This document shows, piece after piece, positions 15,001-27,200 of a DNA stretch of 64,000 nucleotides; the stretch's first letter is position 1, and each line of letters starts with the position of its first letter. This stretch comes from Liolophura sinensis (taxonomy: Eukaryota; Mollusca; Polyplacophora; Chitonida; Chitonidae). The stretch spans positions 62,284,984 to 62,348,983 of the forward strand of contig NC_088300.1 in assembly GCF_032854445.1 (NCBI RefSeq). The letters run 5' to 3'. A program made the translations under genes and the position numbers. Below the pieces are notes generated by a model. That model ran no database searches. It was given only the letters and a program-made list of their open reading frames with translations, and was not told the origin of the DNA.

Positions 15001-18000
15001 CAAAATCAAGTACACTGTGCTACTAGAGAAAAACGAAATTTCAGGTGTTCAAACCATTTCCATTTGCCTGACCATCTAAAAAGCATCTAGGGACCTAAAT
15101 ACATGTATAAATTGAATAAATGCATGCACAGAAAGGCAGATATTGTATACAGTACCAATCAGGCTTGCTATTTGCTCATCACAATCACACTTGTGTCAAG
15201 CAGGCTTCCAGCAATCAGCTACCTTTTACCTGGCAGTCAACTACTCTTTACCTAGCAGTCAGCTACCTTTTACCCAGCAATCAGCTACCTTTTACTTCAC
15301 ATTCAGCTACCGTTCACCTGGCATTCAGCTGCCTTTTAGCATTCCGCTTACCTAGCATTCCGCTACCTTTTACCTAGCATTGTTAGCTACCTTTTACCTA
15401 GCATTGTTAGCTTTTACCTAGCATTCAGCTATCTTTTACCTTGCGTTCAGTTACCTTTGCTTCTTTGGTCCTGTCAACTTCAATAATATTTTGGTGTTAT
15501 TCAGATGTCTTTCTGCTGGTAAGCCACAAGCAAGCCACTTGAACCACGCATGGATTGTTAAAAATTGTTATTTGTAGAGAACTTCAAATTTGACATATTA
15601 TATACATGTAGTCAGTTATGTGTGTCCTTTGACCTTTTTTTCAGTATATGGTATTAATTAATCTTTCAGCAAAAATCTGATGCCACAGATGAGGATTCCA
15701 GTGACTGGGACTCTGAGGAGAACATGTTCCTGGTCTGTGTGTATAACGTGTCCCCAGAGCAACCCTACACCATCTTCAAGGCTCCCACCTCTAGCACTGC
15801 ACAGGATATCATAGCTCAGGTGAGAACTGGCTCCCCGATAATGGTGGGAAACAGGAGCATAGATTGTGTATCAAAACAAAGACTTGAACTGGAAATATTG
15901 CTCAGGTGAACATGCACTCCAATACTATTTTTATAACCTGGCCAAAAGGAAAGCTCTTTTTTTTTCTAAACTGCTAGAACCTTGCAGTACTTAATCTATG
16001 GTGACACTAATTTATATTTTTGTTTTACAGACAGAATGAATTTTTGTTCAAGAGTATAAAAATAAGAAAAATCATCTAATTTGTGGGAAATGTTGTCTGT
16101 CCCAGACATTTTTCTTGTTAAAGGGGTATTTTCTTGTTCAGAAAGCCTTGAAAAACAGGAAAGTCGTAGAAAAAGTTTGGACAGAAATAAAAAGATGGGT
16201 CTTCAAGTTTATTTTCATTTCATTTTTTGATATGACGTAGTTTTGGACAGTGCAGAGATTTTCATGGTGAATGTGCTGCAGTGATTCCAAGGGATTTATG
16301 GGTGTATTTAAAGAGGGCTATACAGCAGATTAGCATAATTCCAATTGAATTTTTGGTATCATTTCAGAATATCCCAAACAACCACTTTTCACATGTAACT
16401 ACTGTAATTCCTCAAACTTTTCAGGTGTTTCCAAGGTGTTTATTCAAGCATATTCCAACCAATGTGTCTCTGAAATGAACTTAAAAATGTGCATAAATTG
16501 CCATGAAATTTGCCCCTTCATGTGCGAACAAGTTGAGGAATTGGGTATTCAAAATCCTTAATAAAGTTAATGAAGCAGGTGCATTTTAACTTTTTCAATG
16601 TTTAAAATCATTTTAACAGTATAAAAGTCTGATATAAACTGAAAGACTAGAATTTTTGCTCTTCATGTTAACTACAGAACATTTAATTAGCCAAGATGGA
16701 TTTTTCTACCAAAATATCCAGTATAGCCTCATGAAGATAACAGTGCATTTCTAGTCTTACCCAAGTCATTAAGCTGGCTTCCTCTTCCGCCATATGGTGG
16801 ATGGTCTGGCAGCAATGTGCGGATGGTCATGGGCCTCCCCATGGTTCTGTCTGGTTTCCTCCCACCATAATGCTGACCGTCATGGAATAAGTGAAATATT
16901 CTTGAGTATGGCATAAAACTCCAATCAAGTAAATAAATAATCAAGATCTTAATTTGGCAATCTTGCTGCTTGAGCATAAGGTGACATACCAGGTACTGAT
17001 CTTGCCAGGTGTCAGTATACAGTTCTGTGGCTGGTGTCATGTCTTGTGTCATGTTTGACATGACATTCCTGTGAGGCAGCACAGGGAATATTTGGACATT
17101 GTGATTGGCCTGCCAAAAGGAGACACTGTCGTTCAATGTCTGACTTAATGGTGAGAACCTCAAATTGATCGAATAATTTTGTGCTGGTGAATATCATTTG
17201 TGTCAGTCAGAGTTGTGATCTGTTGCCCTAAACAGGCTATGGTAAAGGCACGACGGGCTGAAGACCCCAGACAATTTGTCCTCCTTGAGGAACTCGAGTC
17301 AACCCAGCCATTGTCCAGCCAGTCAGGGACGGGACGACGGAGAGGCAGTGACAAACAAGAGAGGCGCATCTTGACAGATGAGGAGAATGTCTTTCAGGCG
17401 CAGAGCGAGTGGAAGACCAATGGCAAGTTCATGCTCATTGACAAGGAATCTGTGGAGGTGGAGTTAGATGCCAGTGTGCGCAAGTCTGCTTTGAACCAGG
17501 TCAGTAAAGCAGACTGCTGCTTTATGTAGATATGTGTCTAGAGCAGAACAAACCAATGTGATTTTGGGTATAGAACATTGATATGAGGTTTTCAACTTAA
17601 AGATTCTCTACCTCTGAGACAGCAATATTGGCACAGGATGGCAGCTTGCGCATCCTTTAAATAATTTTTTTTTAGTCTTCACCCTGTAACATAAGACACC
17701 TATTACAGAAGATCAAAGGGTACATGAAACACTTGGTTTCTGTTTCTTAATATGGGGTGGCCGAACATAAAAATACATGGGGCATAAAAATGGCTTTAGA
17801 CTACGGTTTTTCTAAGGCCCCTGATGTCAGTCTGGAAATTGTTAAAGTATCCTTCTGTCATGACATCTGTGGCGATCGATAGCTATCAAAGTAACTTTGT
17901 TTTCAGTGGTGGAGAGAGCTTGAATTAGCGACACTAATCTGGTCTCGCAATCTGATTGTGTTCATCTGGCTATATTTTATTTACTTAATGCCCTTTTGAA

Positions 18001-19151
18001 CAGTTGGCCACAGAGATGATTGATTATATAGAAACATAATGGAGTCAATATTCCACAGTACATGTACCACTCCAATTGCTTTGTAATGTATTTGGTAAAC
18101 AAAACTGCTTGTTGACATAATTGACCAGTGCCTTGTGAGTAAATAGTCAGTCTGCAGGTTTACCCTCTAACATGAACATATTGTGTCATTCTCATTTGCA
18201 TACAGAAGAAGATTATGCTGCTTCATGGACGAGGGAAAGACAAGAAGCATCGTCTGAAGAAGATACCAAAGACTTTACCTGGAGGAGAACAAGCTTACAG
18301 CCCTACCCTACAGGAAGGTGGGTCGTGTTCCCGTTAGTGTCCTGAGGTGGAGTCATTAGCCATGTAATATGTTAACTTCAAGTGCTGGAACAAAATAGTT
18401 CCCTAATTTATGCAGTTAAATATCGTAGTAATTCTGTGTGCAATACGTTAACTTCAGGTAGGCCAGCACATGCCTCAAGCATGTCAAGTGGCTCATCCAA
18501 CAAGAAACGGAAAAGGGCAAAAATTAAGGTGGATTTAGCTTTTCAATTTTAGTTTCAAATGAATGATTAGATTTATGAAATTTCATTTAAATCAGGCATT
18601 GACATGAACTTTTAATTTTTGCTGTTTGAAATCAATGTAATAGTATCAGTATGATTTATTTTTCAGTTTGTCTACTTTCTTTGATAGTTTGTGGTTTATA
18701 GAAGTTCTTAGTATATGGGTGCAGCATTAAAAATAGTCATATATCTACTGTGGCCTGATCACATTTGTATACACATTTCTAGATCTGTTCTGAAACATCT
18801 TGTGGTTTTTGAGTTTTAACGAGGTATGGTTCTTTTTAAATGCTTTTAACCATGTTCGTCGTCTTGTTTTGATTTTTAATGTTCCCATCATGTTGAAAAC
18901 CATTCACAGCCTCCTGGTGTAAATATGTTCTCACTACAGCATGGCAGGAAATATTGCTGACGTAGTGTCAATCATTCATTTATTCAGTCCAGACTTCTGG
19001 GATTTTGCGTATTTCAGAGTTACAGAGGAAAACCTCGCCACTGGCTCACCTCAGCCCTAGCAGCAGCCCTACCTTCCCCACAGAGACCAAGACCAGTGCT
19101 TCCAAGTTCAAACGACTCTCCTCCAAATTCAGCTTCAAGGTTGGCAAGTGA
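1..19151 (+). CDS. PLCE1: phospholipase C epsilon, 3' part (22 exons, 985 residues)
   Basis: Ras/Rap-regulated phospholipase C that cleaves PIP2 into IP3 and diacylglycerol at membranes. Exons: 1-87, 372-479, 1386-1502, 2067-2219, 2743-2848, 6083-6200, 6833-7020, 7968-8081, 8442-8583, 9461-9573, 10219-10382, 11012-11167, 11903-12005, 12692-12876, 13287-13418, 14162-14356, 14625-14672, 15670-15819, 17236-17499, 18206-18317, 18458-18528, 19020-19151. All phases agree. The window opens inside the X domain: [11 protein letters not shown] and HGHTLT carry the two catalytic His, [12 protein letters not shown] the metal-binding acids. An acidic linker (residues about 156-230) precedes the Y half ([37 protein letters not shown]). 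C2 follows (about 471-618), then RA1 (619-743), RA2 (744-881) and a basic tail ending FKVGK. Two C-terminal RA domains are specific to the epsilon class. The 5' part, with the CDC25-type domain expected in this family, lies outside. The acceptors at 9461 and 19020 are the least certain; for the latter 19026 is also in frame. Confidence 0.95.
1556..1862 (+). mobile_element. tRNA-derived SINE, second family
   Basis: Begins with an A-box-like stretch (TAGTTGGTAGAGTG) and a B-box-like GGTTGATCC, tRNA-style, and ends with a tail TTAAGTACAACGTTAAAC. Intronic in PLCE1. Confidence 0.7.
2266..2283. repeat. poly(C) run
   Basis: About 18-20 C residues in an intron; length is prone to assembly error. 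Confidence 0.9.
2520..2655. repeat. SINE fragment with GTGTCATGTCTGGTGTCTTC block
   Basis: The block CAGTATCAGTATAATG followed by GTCATGTCTGGTGTCTTC has relatives at 1676-1700, 17000-17110 and 55690-55760, and inverted at 63320-63430, so it is a dispersed repeat body. Confidence 0.55.
4563..4612. repeat. hairpin unit inside the 50-bp array (copy 1)
   Basis: GCTCATTGCTGATATCACTT, loop GCTTACTG, then AAGTGATATCAGCACTGAGC: near-perfect 20-bp arms with an 8-nt loop. Confidence 0.85.
4731..4780. repeat. hairpin unit inside the 50-bp array (copy 2)
   Basis: Same arrangement as the copy at 4563: GCTCAGTGCTGATATCACTT, GCTTACTG, AAGTGATATCAGTACTGAGC, one mismatch between the arms. Confidence 0.85.
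5125..5885. mobile_element. long inverted repeat / fold-back element
   Basis: Left arm about 5128-5400 and right arm about 5590-5880 are reverse complements with scattered mismatches. Examples: CCATGTGTCATCACTAATAA at 5290 against TTATTAGCGATGACACATGG at about 5690; CTGGGCACCAAATAATTTGT against ACAAATTATTTCGTGCCCAG. The spacer is about 190 bp. No transposase ORF. It could be a MITE/fold-back element or a local inverted duplication. It directly abuts the 50-bp array. Confidence 0.85.
6285..6318 (+). repeat. second copy of an exon edge and its 5' splice site
   Basis: AAGCCACAAGGTGTGTGCAG plus AGTGCA at 6191 is the end of PLCE1 exon 6 and its donor; the same run recurs about 94 bp downstream at about 6285. 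Confidence 0.85.
6366..6697 (+). mobile_element. composite SINE, third family
   Basis: Starts GCGGCCATGATCGTGTGGTT, a tRNA-like head, and ends GTAAGTGAAATATTCTTTAG, the tail used by the common SINE of this window. The body between is different. Confidence 0.7.
8720..9395. repeat. 28-bp minisatellite, about 20 diverged copies
   Basis: Unit close to CCTCATGTTACACACCATGA plus CCTCACAT, with ATCATGAGCATACAT variants. Intronic in PLCE1, between exons 8442-8583 and 9461-9573. Confidence 0.9.
9655..9778 (-). mobile_element. common SINE, partial
   Basis: Inverted tail TTTATTTGATTGGAGTTCTA, ATAATGGTGGCCAGCAT and GACCATCTGCAGGTTA match the 3' part of the common SINE. Confidence 0.8.
9957..9992. repeat. 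short SINE-tail fragment
   Basis: GAGTGAGTGCTTGGGGTTTA, also at 49735 and, diverged, at 45093; it resembles the end of a SINE family. Confidence 0.45.
10497..10605 (+). mobile_element. common SINE, 3' fragment
   Basis: CCCACCATAATGGTGGCTGC, GAAATATTCTTGAGTACAGC and a (AAAT)n end. Confidence 0.8.
12076..12103. repeat. poly(T) run
   Basis: About 27 T, probably the A-tail of the inverted SINE that follows. Confidence 0.9.
12102..12240 (-). mobile_element. common SINE, partial
   Basis: GGATTGGAGTTGTGCCCTAC, ACTCGAGAATATTTCACTTA and TGCTGGCAGATCTTCC are the inverted 3' half of the common SINE. Confidence 0.8.
13012..13090 (-). mobile_element. common SINE, short 3' fragment
   Basis: TTTGATTGGAGTTTTAAACA, TACTCAAGAATATTTTACTT, GCGGCCAGCAT. 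Confidence 0.75.
13836..14160 (+). repeat. minisatellite made of copies of a 3' splice site
   Basis: Diverged copies (about 40 bp apart) of GTAGTGATTGGCTCTTGTAT followed by a C/T-ATGCAG/GCCCTGTG-like stretch. The last copy is the real acceptor of PLCE1 exon 14162-14356 (TATTCTACAG/GCCCTGTGTAAG). About seven copies; some keep the AG (13910, 14046), others have lost it. Confidence 0.8.
15215..15455. repeat. 22-23-bp minisatellite
   Basis: About ten copies of CAGCTACCTTTTACCTAGCA plus TT, in the PLCE1 intron before exon 15670. Confidence 0.9.
16020..16735 (+). repeat. unnamed dispersed repeat X, longest copy (about 700 bp)
   Basis: Left part (16025-16250, TTTACAGACAGAATGAATTT; AAAATCATCTAATTTGTGGG) matches 45212-45430 and 46524-46640. 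Right part (16290-16735, ending ATGGATTTTTCTACCAAAAT) matches 41520-41865. No ORF and no recognised termini. Confidence 0.6.
16755..16942 (+). mobile_element. common SINE, 5'-truncated
   Basis: GCTGGCTTCCTCTTCCGCCA, GGTTTCCTCCCACCATAATG, GTGAAATATTCTTGAGTATG and (AAAT)n. Confidence 0.85.
17000..17110. repeat. SINE fragment (GTGTCATGTCTTG block)
   Basis: GGTGTCATGTCTTGTGTCAT and TGTGAGGCAGCAC match the repeat blocks at 2520 and 55690. Confidence 0.5.
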
Positions 19152-19633
19152 GCTTCTCTGATCAGGCTAGATATCTCCATGGAGGACTTTTCATTGACTG
19201 TGAAACCATGCAGAGACGATTTCATGACAATTTTTGCAACTTTTTGTACTGGAACAATTTTTTTACTACTTAAACAGTGTTGGACAATACTGATGATGAC
19301 GTTGTGGAGAGGCCGGAAAAATGCAGAGATGTTCCCCCAAAGACCAAAAATTATATGAATACGTGACAAATTTTTAATTATGTATATCCCCCTCCCCCCC
19401 ATCTTGCTGGAGTCAAGACAGTATTGGGGGGGCCTGGTTGTGCCCTGCTACCTTTCCTGTGTGTGCAATAGTGTCCGCCTCACAAACCACCAGACTTCTG
19501 TTTTATTTGTATGTTTTTTATATGGAGCTTAAGCCTGTGATACAACTTAAGTCAGTGGGACTTATGGAGACCAATCTTGTCAGTGATAAATATTTCATGT
19601 TGTTTCACGTGTTTGTTTAGAGCTATACCTCAT

Positions 19634-19668
<35 letters not shown>
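19634..19668. repeat. (AT)n microsatellite
   Basis: About 17 AT units in the PLCE1 3' UTR. Confidence 0.95.
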
Positions 19669-19670
<2 letters not shown>

Positions 19671-22446
19671 CGCGTCCGCATTCTATGGTTCTATTTTGTT
19701 TTACATGGAATACATGTATATATCATCAACATCAATTGTTACCCTGGAGTTTTAAACAAAGCATAAAGCGTCCTGTGAAATGTAGTCACTCTTGTACTGT
19801 TAGATGTCGTGCGTTTCATTGTTACGTTTGTGTTGTCATCATTTTTTAAGCAGCATTTTTGGTTCGAAAAGGTGGACACATTTAGTTCACATTGTAGGTC
19901 AAGTATGTAGCAAATGATGGACGAGAAAGTAACACTTGTTAGTTTTAAGGGCTGTGTGAATCACTGTGTTTTAAATCTCTTATCTGGTGTCTGCAAGACA
20001 TGGCACTGAACTCCACCACTCTCACAGACACCAAGCCAGCCTTGGTCTAAATATTTAATCCTGTACTTTTCTTCAATTCTTTTAAACATATATATTGGCA
20101 AAGAAACAATTAAGCTTAAATAATTTAAATAGTTACATAATTGCATGGGTGACAAACAAAGGACATTTTGATGGCTTCAAGAGAAGTTTATATTTATCTG
20201 ATTACATGTATGTGAAACTAGAAGATGGTCGGAGAGAGTGCAAAAGTCTGCCACAGATGACCACACAAATTTCAACACTAAATTTATTCCCTGTATGCCA
20301 CTGGTGAAGAATTTAAAAAAAAAAAAATCCCCTGAAGTCCAGTACCCACCAAAATTGAATCCTTAAATCCATAATAAACTGGGGGTAACTAATAATACCC
20401 TCAGAATATGTCTGCTGAATCACATCATGAAAACAGTGACGGCCCAGCACAGGAGTTATCACAAGCATCCTCTGCAGATAGTCTGCCTGTTGTCAACTTT
20501 GACCTCTTAGTAGTGGTCAACATTTAATGAAGAAGGTGAAGATATGTGGCGTTATATTCCCAAGTTGAACATCTGCTAATTGCCTGCCATATACAGCACA
20601 GCAAGAAAGTAGGAACTATGACCACACCTACACACTGTGCATCACGGGGAAATATGTGCACGGTACATGGGTATACGGTCGCTTTTTTGTGGTACTTTAA
20701 GATCAGAACTTTCTGGTTGAAGGACGAGCTCTAGTTTTATCTTCTTTTTCACGCAGATAAAGGAATTTTGGTATTAGTTTGTACTGAAATGTATACAACA
20801 GGAAAGAATACATGTATACATGCAAGATATACATGATCAATGTATATATAAAACACAAGGCTTTGTTACATGTTTATTCTGGTGGTGTTTGATGTAAACT
20901 TTTCATGTGGAGCAGATTAGAATTTATTTGGGCATTTATTTTGTCATTTTGATGTTTGTGAAGATAGCTACATAGATTGGACATGTAAGATACATGTACA
21001 TATAGGTTTATGCATGGATATTGATGTAATTAAATGTTGCACAGGTGCGTCACCAGCCATAATTTACAAGATTTAGTCTGCAAGAAATCCCACACTTTGC
21101 TTTTGTGGATTTCATTTTTTGCCCATTTCTGATGTTAGGGCAGTACTTTTTCCAGTATTGAATGCAGTCATAATGGCAGTAAATATGAAATGTAAACTTA
21201 CATGTATCTGGACTAAATGTAGTGCAGAAAGCTGCCAGTAGGGGCCTATGAATGAATGACTTCTCATGATATGGAGAAAACCAGATTCATTTATTTAATA
21301 ATTAACTTAACAGGTAAAACTCCTTTCTGCCTTTAGCAATGCAATCCAAAGCTGTGTATTGTTTTGTGCTTTCTTCTTGTACCCAACATTTTTGGTGTAC
21401 ATATATTTTATAAAATACCTAGGCTCTGGTTCATACACTATTCTACAAGCAAGGCAGTATTTTTTACTGTGATTAGATTCTCATTGTGTAGCCTCAGAAC
21501 CTCTTCCGATACCAGTGTGTGACAGAATTGCTAGAATTGCATGAAGAAAGCCTTAAGGTTCAGGTCTGTAAGATTAACAATGCAGTATAGCTCATAGTTA
21601 TTTATAGCTGAAACATTCGTTCAGAATCATCTTTTGGTAGCTCCCATACTTTATCTTTGATGGAACATAAAGGTATTCATGAGATGACGTTAAATGGTAC
21701 AGTTACGTGTTTGAGATCGAGGAACACTGGTAGACAATTTTCGTGGAATGATATGCCATTTAACAAATCCTCCAAGATTCGCAAAAACGCCAGTGATACC
21801 CTTCAAATTGGTTATAATGTAGTAAAGCAATTGATATTACATCAATTACCATTTACAATGTAACTCTTCTTTTAAAACACAAAGGATTGCAGAAGTAACA
21901 TTTTATTGAGTGTCATTCACTTCAAAGTTCTGGATTGCACATTACTGGTTCATAAATGTGCCAGTCATTTTGTCGTCATTGGAACCTCAGGTGTTGTTGC
22001 CTTCTCAATGTGCTGAATTCATGTACGTCTGTCTGGATGATGTTAAATGCGTTAATAGCTACTTTGGTTAATCTGAAACCAACTGTGATTATTGTTAATA
22101 TTTGTTTAGGATATTTATGAGATATTTTGCTAGCCTTGTTTATTAGTTTCACCATGTTTTTTAGTGTTCTTGTTATTACATACATGTCTAGCTTGAAACT
22201 CTTATACATGTGCAAATATTATGTTTCACGATCAACTTTTATGCATTTCCCAGTCATCACGCATTAGCAAGACATACAAATTTGCATGTACATGAAGGCT
22301 AAGAATGACAAATTGTTGTTGTTGAGATACCTTGTTGCCAGTGTCACAGAGTTGCCCATATAAGTTCCCCGTCTTGATAGAGGCCATGCGTTACTACATA
22401 TGTTGTTGTTACACATGTATTTATGACATTTCCCCTGGGCGATGCA

Positions 22447-22462
22447 CCCCCCCCCCCCCCTC
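22447..22462. repeat. poly(C) run
   Basis: About 14 C with a following C-rich stretch. Confidence 0.9.
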
Positions 22463-23148
22463 CCCACCCAAGGCATTTCTGGGCTCCCAAGCTTCCACCG
22501 AGGCATCTTATCTTCCTGTCTCCATTTCCACTTGCTTTTTCTACTTGTTATACTATGATACAAATATATCAATATATATGTGTATGATTTGTCAACATTT
22601 TTGATATTCCAGTGGGTTTTGCAGGGTATGACATGTACATGTACTTGTTATTGAATCTTGTTGCAGATTAGAGAGTTATTATTTTAGGGCCAAGTTCATT
22701 ATAAAATTCATCTTTATCCTTGCCCTGTAGGCTAATCTTGACCTGCATAGGTGGATACAGGTTTGGGGTGATCTGCAAATATCACTGGAATCTTTTCATA
22801 AAATGGGCTGGACATAGTCCGCTTATCAGGGGTTGGCCTGACCCTATGTGACCAAAGTTGAGATATATATGAATCTATATATAAAAATTCAGAACATTGT
22901 TTGGCTGTTGTTGTACGTTGACAACAAAATATATTTATTATCTTCACAAGGTTGTTTCTTGTTTTGTACATAATATGAAGCTGTGAAGACATGGTTTTGT
23001 TTAGCCCCAATTTCTGAGGGTGCAACAGACTCTGACTGCCATGGACTGTTGTACATATGTGTGCGTGTACATTGTAATTTTCACTCGTGCAGTTTCATGT
23101 AAGTGCTACCGAGTATCCACAACTATCAGGTCTGAACATGTTCAGGCT

Positions 23149-23156
23149 CAATAAAG
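23149..23156 (+). terminator. candidate poly(A) signal of PLCE1
   Basis: AATAAA in the context CTCAATAAAGTTTTATTC, before the convergent 3' end of the ankyrin/SOCS gene. Confidence 0.4.
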
Positions 23157-23994
23157 TTTTATTCACATGTTCATAAAATATGAAGCGTTATGAGTTTGCT
23201 ACATAATCTTTAATTATTTAAGGTTTTAATGCTGATTCGAGAAGATTTCACTTCTTATAAAAACAAGAGTCTGGGAAAATTTTCACAACACTTGTAAATA
23301 ATGTGTGTTTATAGAAGACATCTGTAGATAATGGATCTAATGAAGTCACGTGATTTAAAAGGAAAGTTACAAAAAGTTGATTCAATGTGAAGTTTTGTGA
23401 ATGGGCCCCAGCTTTATAGGTGAAGGGAATTGGGCAGGATCACAGAAAAAACTAAGGTGCACCATTAGCTTTTTCTCTGTCACACAGACACTGTGACCAA
23501 GAAACTGTTGGTCACACATGTATGTCCATATTTTTTATCAATTAGATAACTGTCAAGTTTTTATTTTCATTTTAAGCCCAGTGGTACAGGCATAGCTAAT
23601 GTCATACTCTGAGCACCGGTGTCCAGCAACCAAGGATGGCAATGTTAAACTTAGATTTGGTAGCAAGGCTACCAAAGTGCTCACTTGTAGAAGACACATA
23701 AATGCAAAACTTCAGCTCAATATATAAAGTACTGAAATTGTGAATTTGGTAATTAACATGCACACAAAGCATCAGCAATGGAACATTGTGTCATAGTGCT
23801 TGATATTTGTGTAAAACTTCAGGTCAATGCATGCTGTATTTTTTCCGATGCCACCCCTAACATTTTGGTATGCTCTCCTCTGACACTGAAAAAAAGATTT
23901 AATCTTCTCATAAAACAGCAATTAAAATCGGTGTGGCCTAATGTATGAAAAACCAGTTGTGCACCTAGATGTAACTCCAAAACCCTCACGAATT

Positions 23995-24220
23995 TCCTAA
24001 CCTTTAGCCCTACTGTAAATCTTCAACCTTTCCAACCTCTAAAGCTCTAAATTTCTTTGAAATTTATACATACAAATATTATGAAAATGATCAGTTTGTG
24101 TCACCAAAGATGCAATCTTCATAAAACTGTGCAAATTACTTGTGCACACCCAATAGTTCTATCAGAATGTCTCACAATGTTAGTTCCAGAGGAGGTTATA
24201 CAGGTAGAAGAATTGGAGTA
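23995..24220 (+). repeat. unnamed dispersed repeat Y, copy 1
   Basis: GTAAATCTTCAACCTTTCCA ... CTTCATAAAACTGTGCAAAT. Relatives at 34720-34885 (+) and 60420-60660 (-). Confidence 0.6.
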
Positions 24221-24284
24221 TATTTCATATCACAGCATGCAATTTGCAAAACATGGGGTGCCTAGCATTCAATAACATTCATAA

Positions 24285-27200
24285 TCATGTATCTGAATTA
24301 ACATTATCATGAGTCAAATTCACACGGCTTTTCATTTTCTTTGGTAAAGGCAGAGACTGCACCATATGAGCAATGCTTCGTCCGCAAGACTTTCTCCTTA
24401 GAACGTTCCTAATGGCTAAACTACACTGCTGCTGCAGGGACTTCGGCTGGCATAGTTGATTCTGCAGCCAGTCAATGAACTCTTTGTTTTGCATGATGCT
24501 GAGGTTACGCGGGAAACGGCCAAAGGATTTTCCTGAACATTGTACACCTGCCTCAATCAGTTTCTCCAAGGTATAGGGCCGACAAGTGTAGACTGACCAG
24601 TATAAAGGTGTGGTCCATCTGCAATAAGTTAAAAACATAAAAAATACAACTGTTAATAATATTAACAATAGCATGCTTTATATACACCGTCCACATTTAC
24701 CCAACTTTTAATGTTATGGCGATCAAACCGCACACTTCATACTGCACGTCGGCATCAGTAACATTATACTGGATGTTGGCATTAGCAAAGTGATATTACC
24801 ATGATATCACTGGATTTAAATGAATATTTAAAACTCAACTTAAAGCAATATAGCTTTCAATACATAAGTTTTGGGATACGACCTTACAACAGAGTAATGT
24901 CAATTTGCAACATGATGTAGCTTTAAGGCATGGCAGGGTCAATGTGTCAAATTTAACACGTTAGCGCAGCGTAATGACCCAGAAGTCTCTCACCAATGCG
25001 GTCGCTGTGTGTTCAAGTCCAGCTCATGCTGGCTTCTTCTCCGTCCATAAGTGGGAAGGTCTGCCAGCAACATGCGGATGGTCTTGTGTTTCCCCCGGGC
25101 TGTGCCCGGTTTCCTCCCACCATAATGCTGGCCGCCGTTGTATTAGTGAAATATTCTTGAGTACGGCATAAAACACTAATCAAATAAATAAATAAATCAA
25201 ATTTAACATGGGGTGGTATAAAGAATACAGAAAACTGATTACGTTGACAGGAGTACCAATCTTTTGAACTATGTTCTTGGGTGGGTTTGGGTATATAGTG
25301 TTGAAAAAAAAAATGACATTCTACTGCTCGTTTTATCAAAACACATATACTGCAAAGAGATACACTGTTGGCAAGTAGCCCTGCCATGCCATGAAGTGGC
25401 AACACGATTTTCCCCTGGGAACTCACTCTGTTGTTTTATTTATGTAACTTGAAAACTACGTATTATTTTTACAAGCAGATGGGCGGATATAAGCCCAATG
25501 GATGTCCTGCCAAACACAATGTCTGTGTCAGAATTTAAAGACATTATGAAATATATAGTTTAGTGCACAGAAATTTAATGGGAAAGAGGAAAAATCATGA
25601 TACTTCGCTTACTTTTTGTCTGCACAATTCAGGTCTGCACAATGCTGAATCAAAAGAAGGGAGTTTTTCTCACAACCAAAGTAAATACTGCTTGATAAAG
25701 CTGTTTCTCCATTCTTATCTTGCACATTGAGACACGCTCCACGCTGGATAAGTGCTTGACAGAGGTCAGAATTCTTCAGACGCGCAGCTAGGTGTAATGG
25801 TGTGTTTCCTTTACTGTCCACCATGTCAATATCACATCCTGAATCCATAACGTGTAACAAAACAGCCAACTCCTCTGACAGCACTGCCAAGTGGACAGCA
25901 TTTCCCATGCTGCAGTATGCCGAGATGTCCATGCCTACAGAGGATAAGTGACTGACAGCTGACAGAGTTCCACCCCACACTGCCATGAGAAATGGGGTCA
26001 GGAGACCTGGCAATGGGGTCAAGTACGAGTAATGTGGACAGGAATCACACGCTCTGTTCTGTGCCTCTGAAGGGGAATGCCCCGCTACACCTCGATCCCT
26101 CCCGCAGTGTGTACATCTCTCAGGTAGCCAGTAATGCAGTAGGTTCACTTTCCCATAATAGCAAGCTATACACCAAGGTGTGAATTTACGATCCAGCCTG
26201 GTAATTGTGGATTCCTTGTATTTGTCACAGCCTTGCCTCAGAAGGTGCTCAGCAACGGCCCCACCCATGGGCAGGCTCAGAGACAACCCCAGTGGTGTCA
26301 CACCATCATAGTTCACGCCATCTATATCAGAACCATGCTTCAGTAGAAGGTCGATCATGTGTAAGTTACCCTGAAGCACAGCCACATGGAGTAATGCATG
26401 ACCGTTACATTTGGGGGATTCCCCAGAATATGCCCAAACCATACTAGGGGAGTCTATTCCCCAATCTTCAAAGTTCCCCAGCAATCTCCTGCTCATGGAA
26501 AGCTGAACGGCTGTCTGGTCTCCGAGGCACACACTGCTGATATCTGTGCCAGCTGACAGCATCAATTCTACCAAGCTGACATCGCTCAGGGCAACGGCCA
26601 GTCCCAAACATGTAATATATTCTGACTGCAATGGTGGCCGTGCATCTGTGAAGCTGTCACTTATGCCACTGGCCTTACAGTAAGTACTGTGCAGATTCAG
26701 CGAATATAACAAGTCAGTGTGTAACTGAAAACGACAACCCACATCAGCTCCATACTGTACCAACAAGCCAATCAGTTCCAACACCTGTGGTCTCACATGA
26801 ACACTGCACAGTTCTGGTTGTGAAAACCTCCACACTGGTTTCTGTAGTTGTTTACCCTGTTGTACAAGTATGTTAGCATAAAACTTCAATGTTGTGACAA
26901 GGTCCTGGCTGGACATGTCTCCCTGGTAATCTTTGGTCACACGCTCTAGTGCCTTTTCAAGGCTGTCTTCAGTCAGTAATCTTTCTATGACAGAGTCCTG
27001 GGACTGAATATGAAAAAGAAAAAAAAAAAAGATACACATATTAAAAAAAAAAACCACATCTATAGAGCACAGATTCTGTGTATATTTTATTCTGTTGTTA
27101 CATAAAGCATATGATGACTATAGACTGAGGTGGCTCAGATGTTACATTTAGCAGAAATTTGGTGCTGCCAAACCAAGGTCAGAGTGCACTCCAATTGAAA

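Larger units (their letters stand above)
19152..23175 (+). other. probable long 3' UTR of PLCE1
   Basis: No coding exon is recognisable after the PLCE1 stop. The stretch is AT-rich, holds an (AT)n run at about 19634-19668 and a C-run at about 22447-22460, and is almost free of the SINEs that fill the introns, as expected for transcribed exon sequence. An AATAAA at about 23150 is the best distal poly(A) signal; another lies near 20373. Assignment as UTR is inference from position. Confidence 0.5.

Noticed and set aside
24285-24674. Separate small gene ending in a basic tail
   Set aside because: Its phase and acceptor fit exactly as the last exon of the ankyrin gene, and the tail is a SOCS box.
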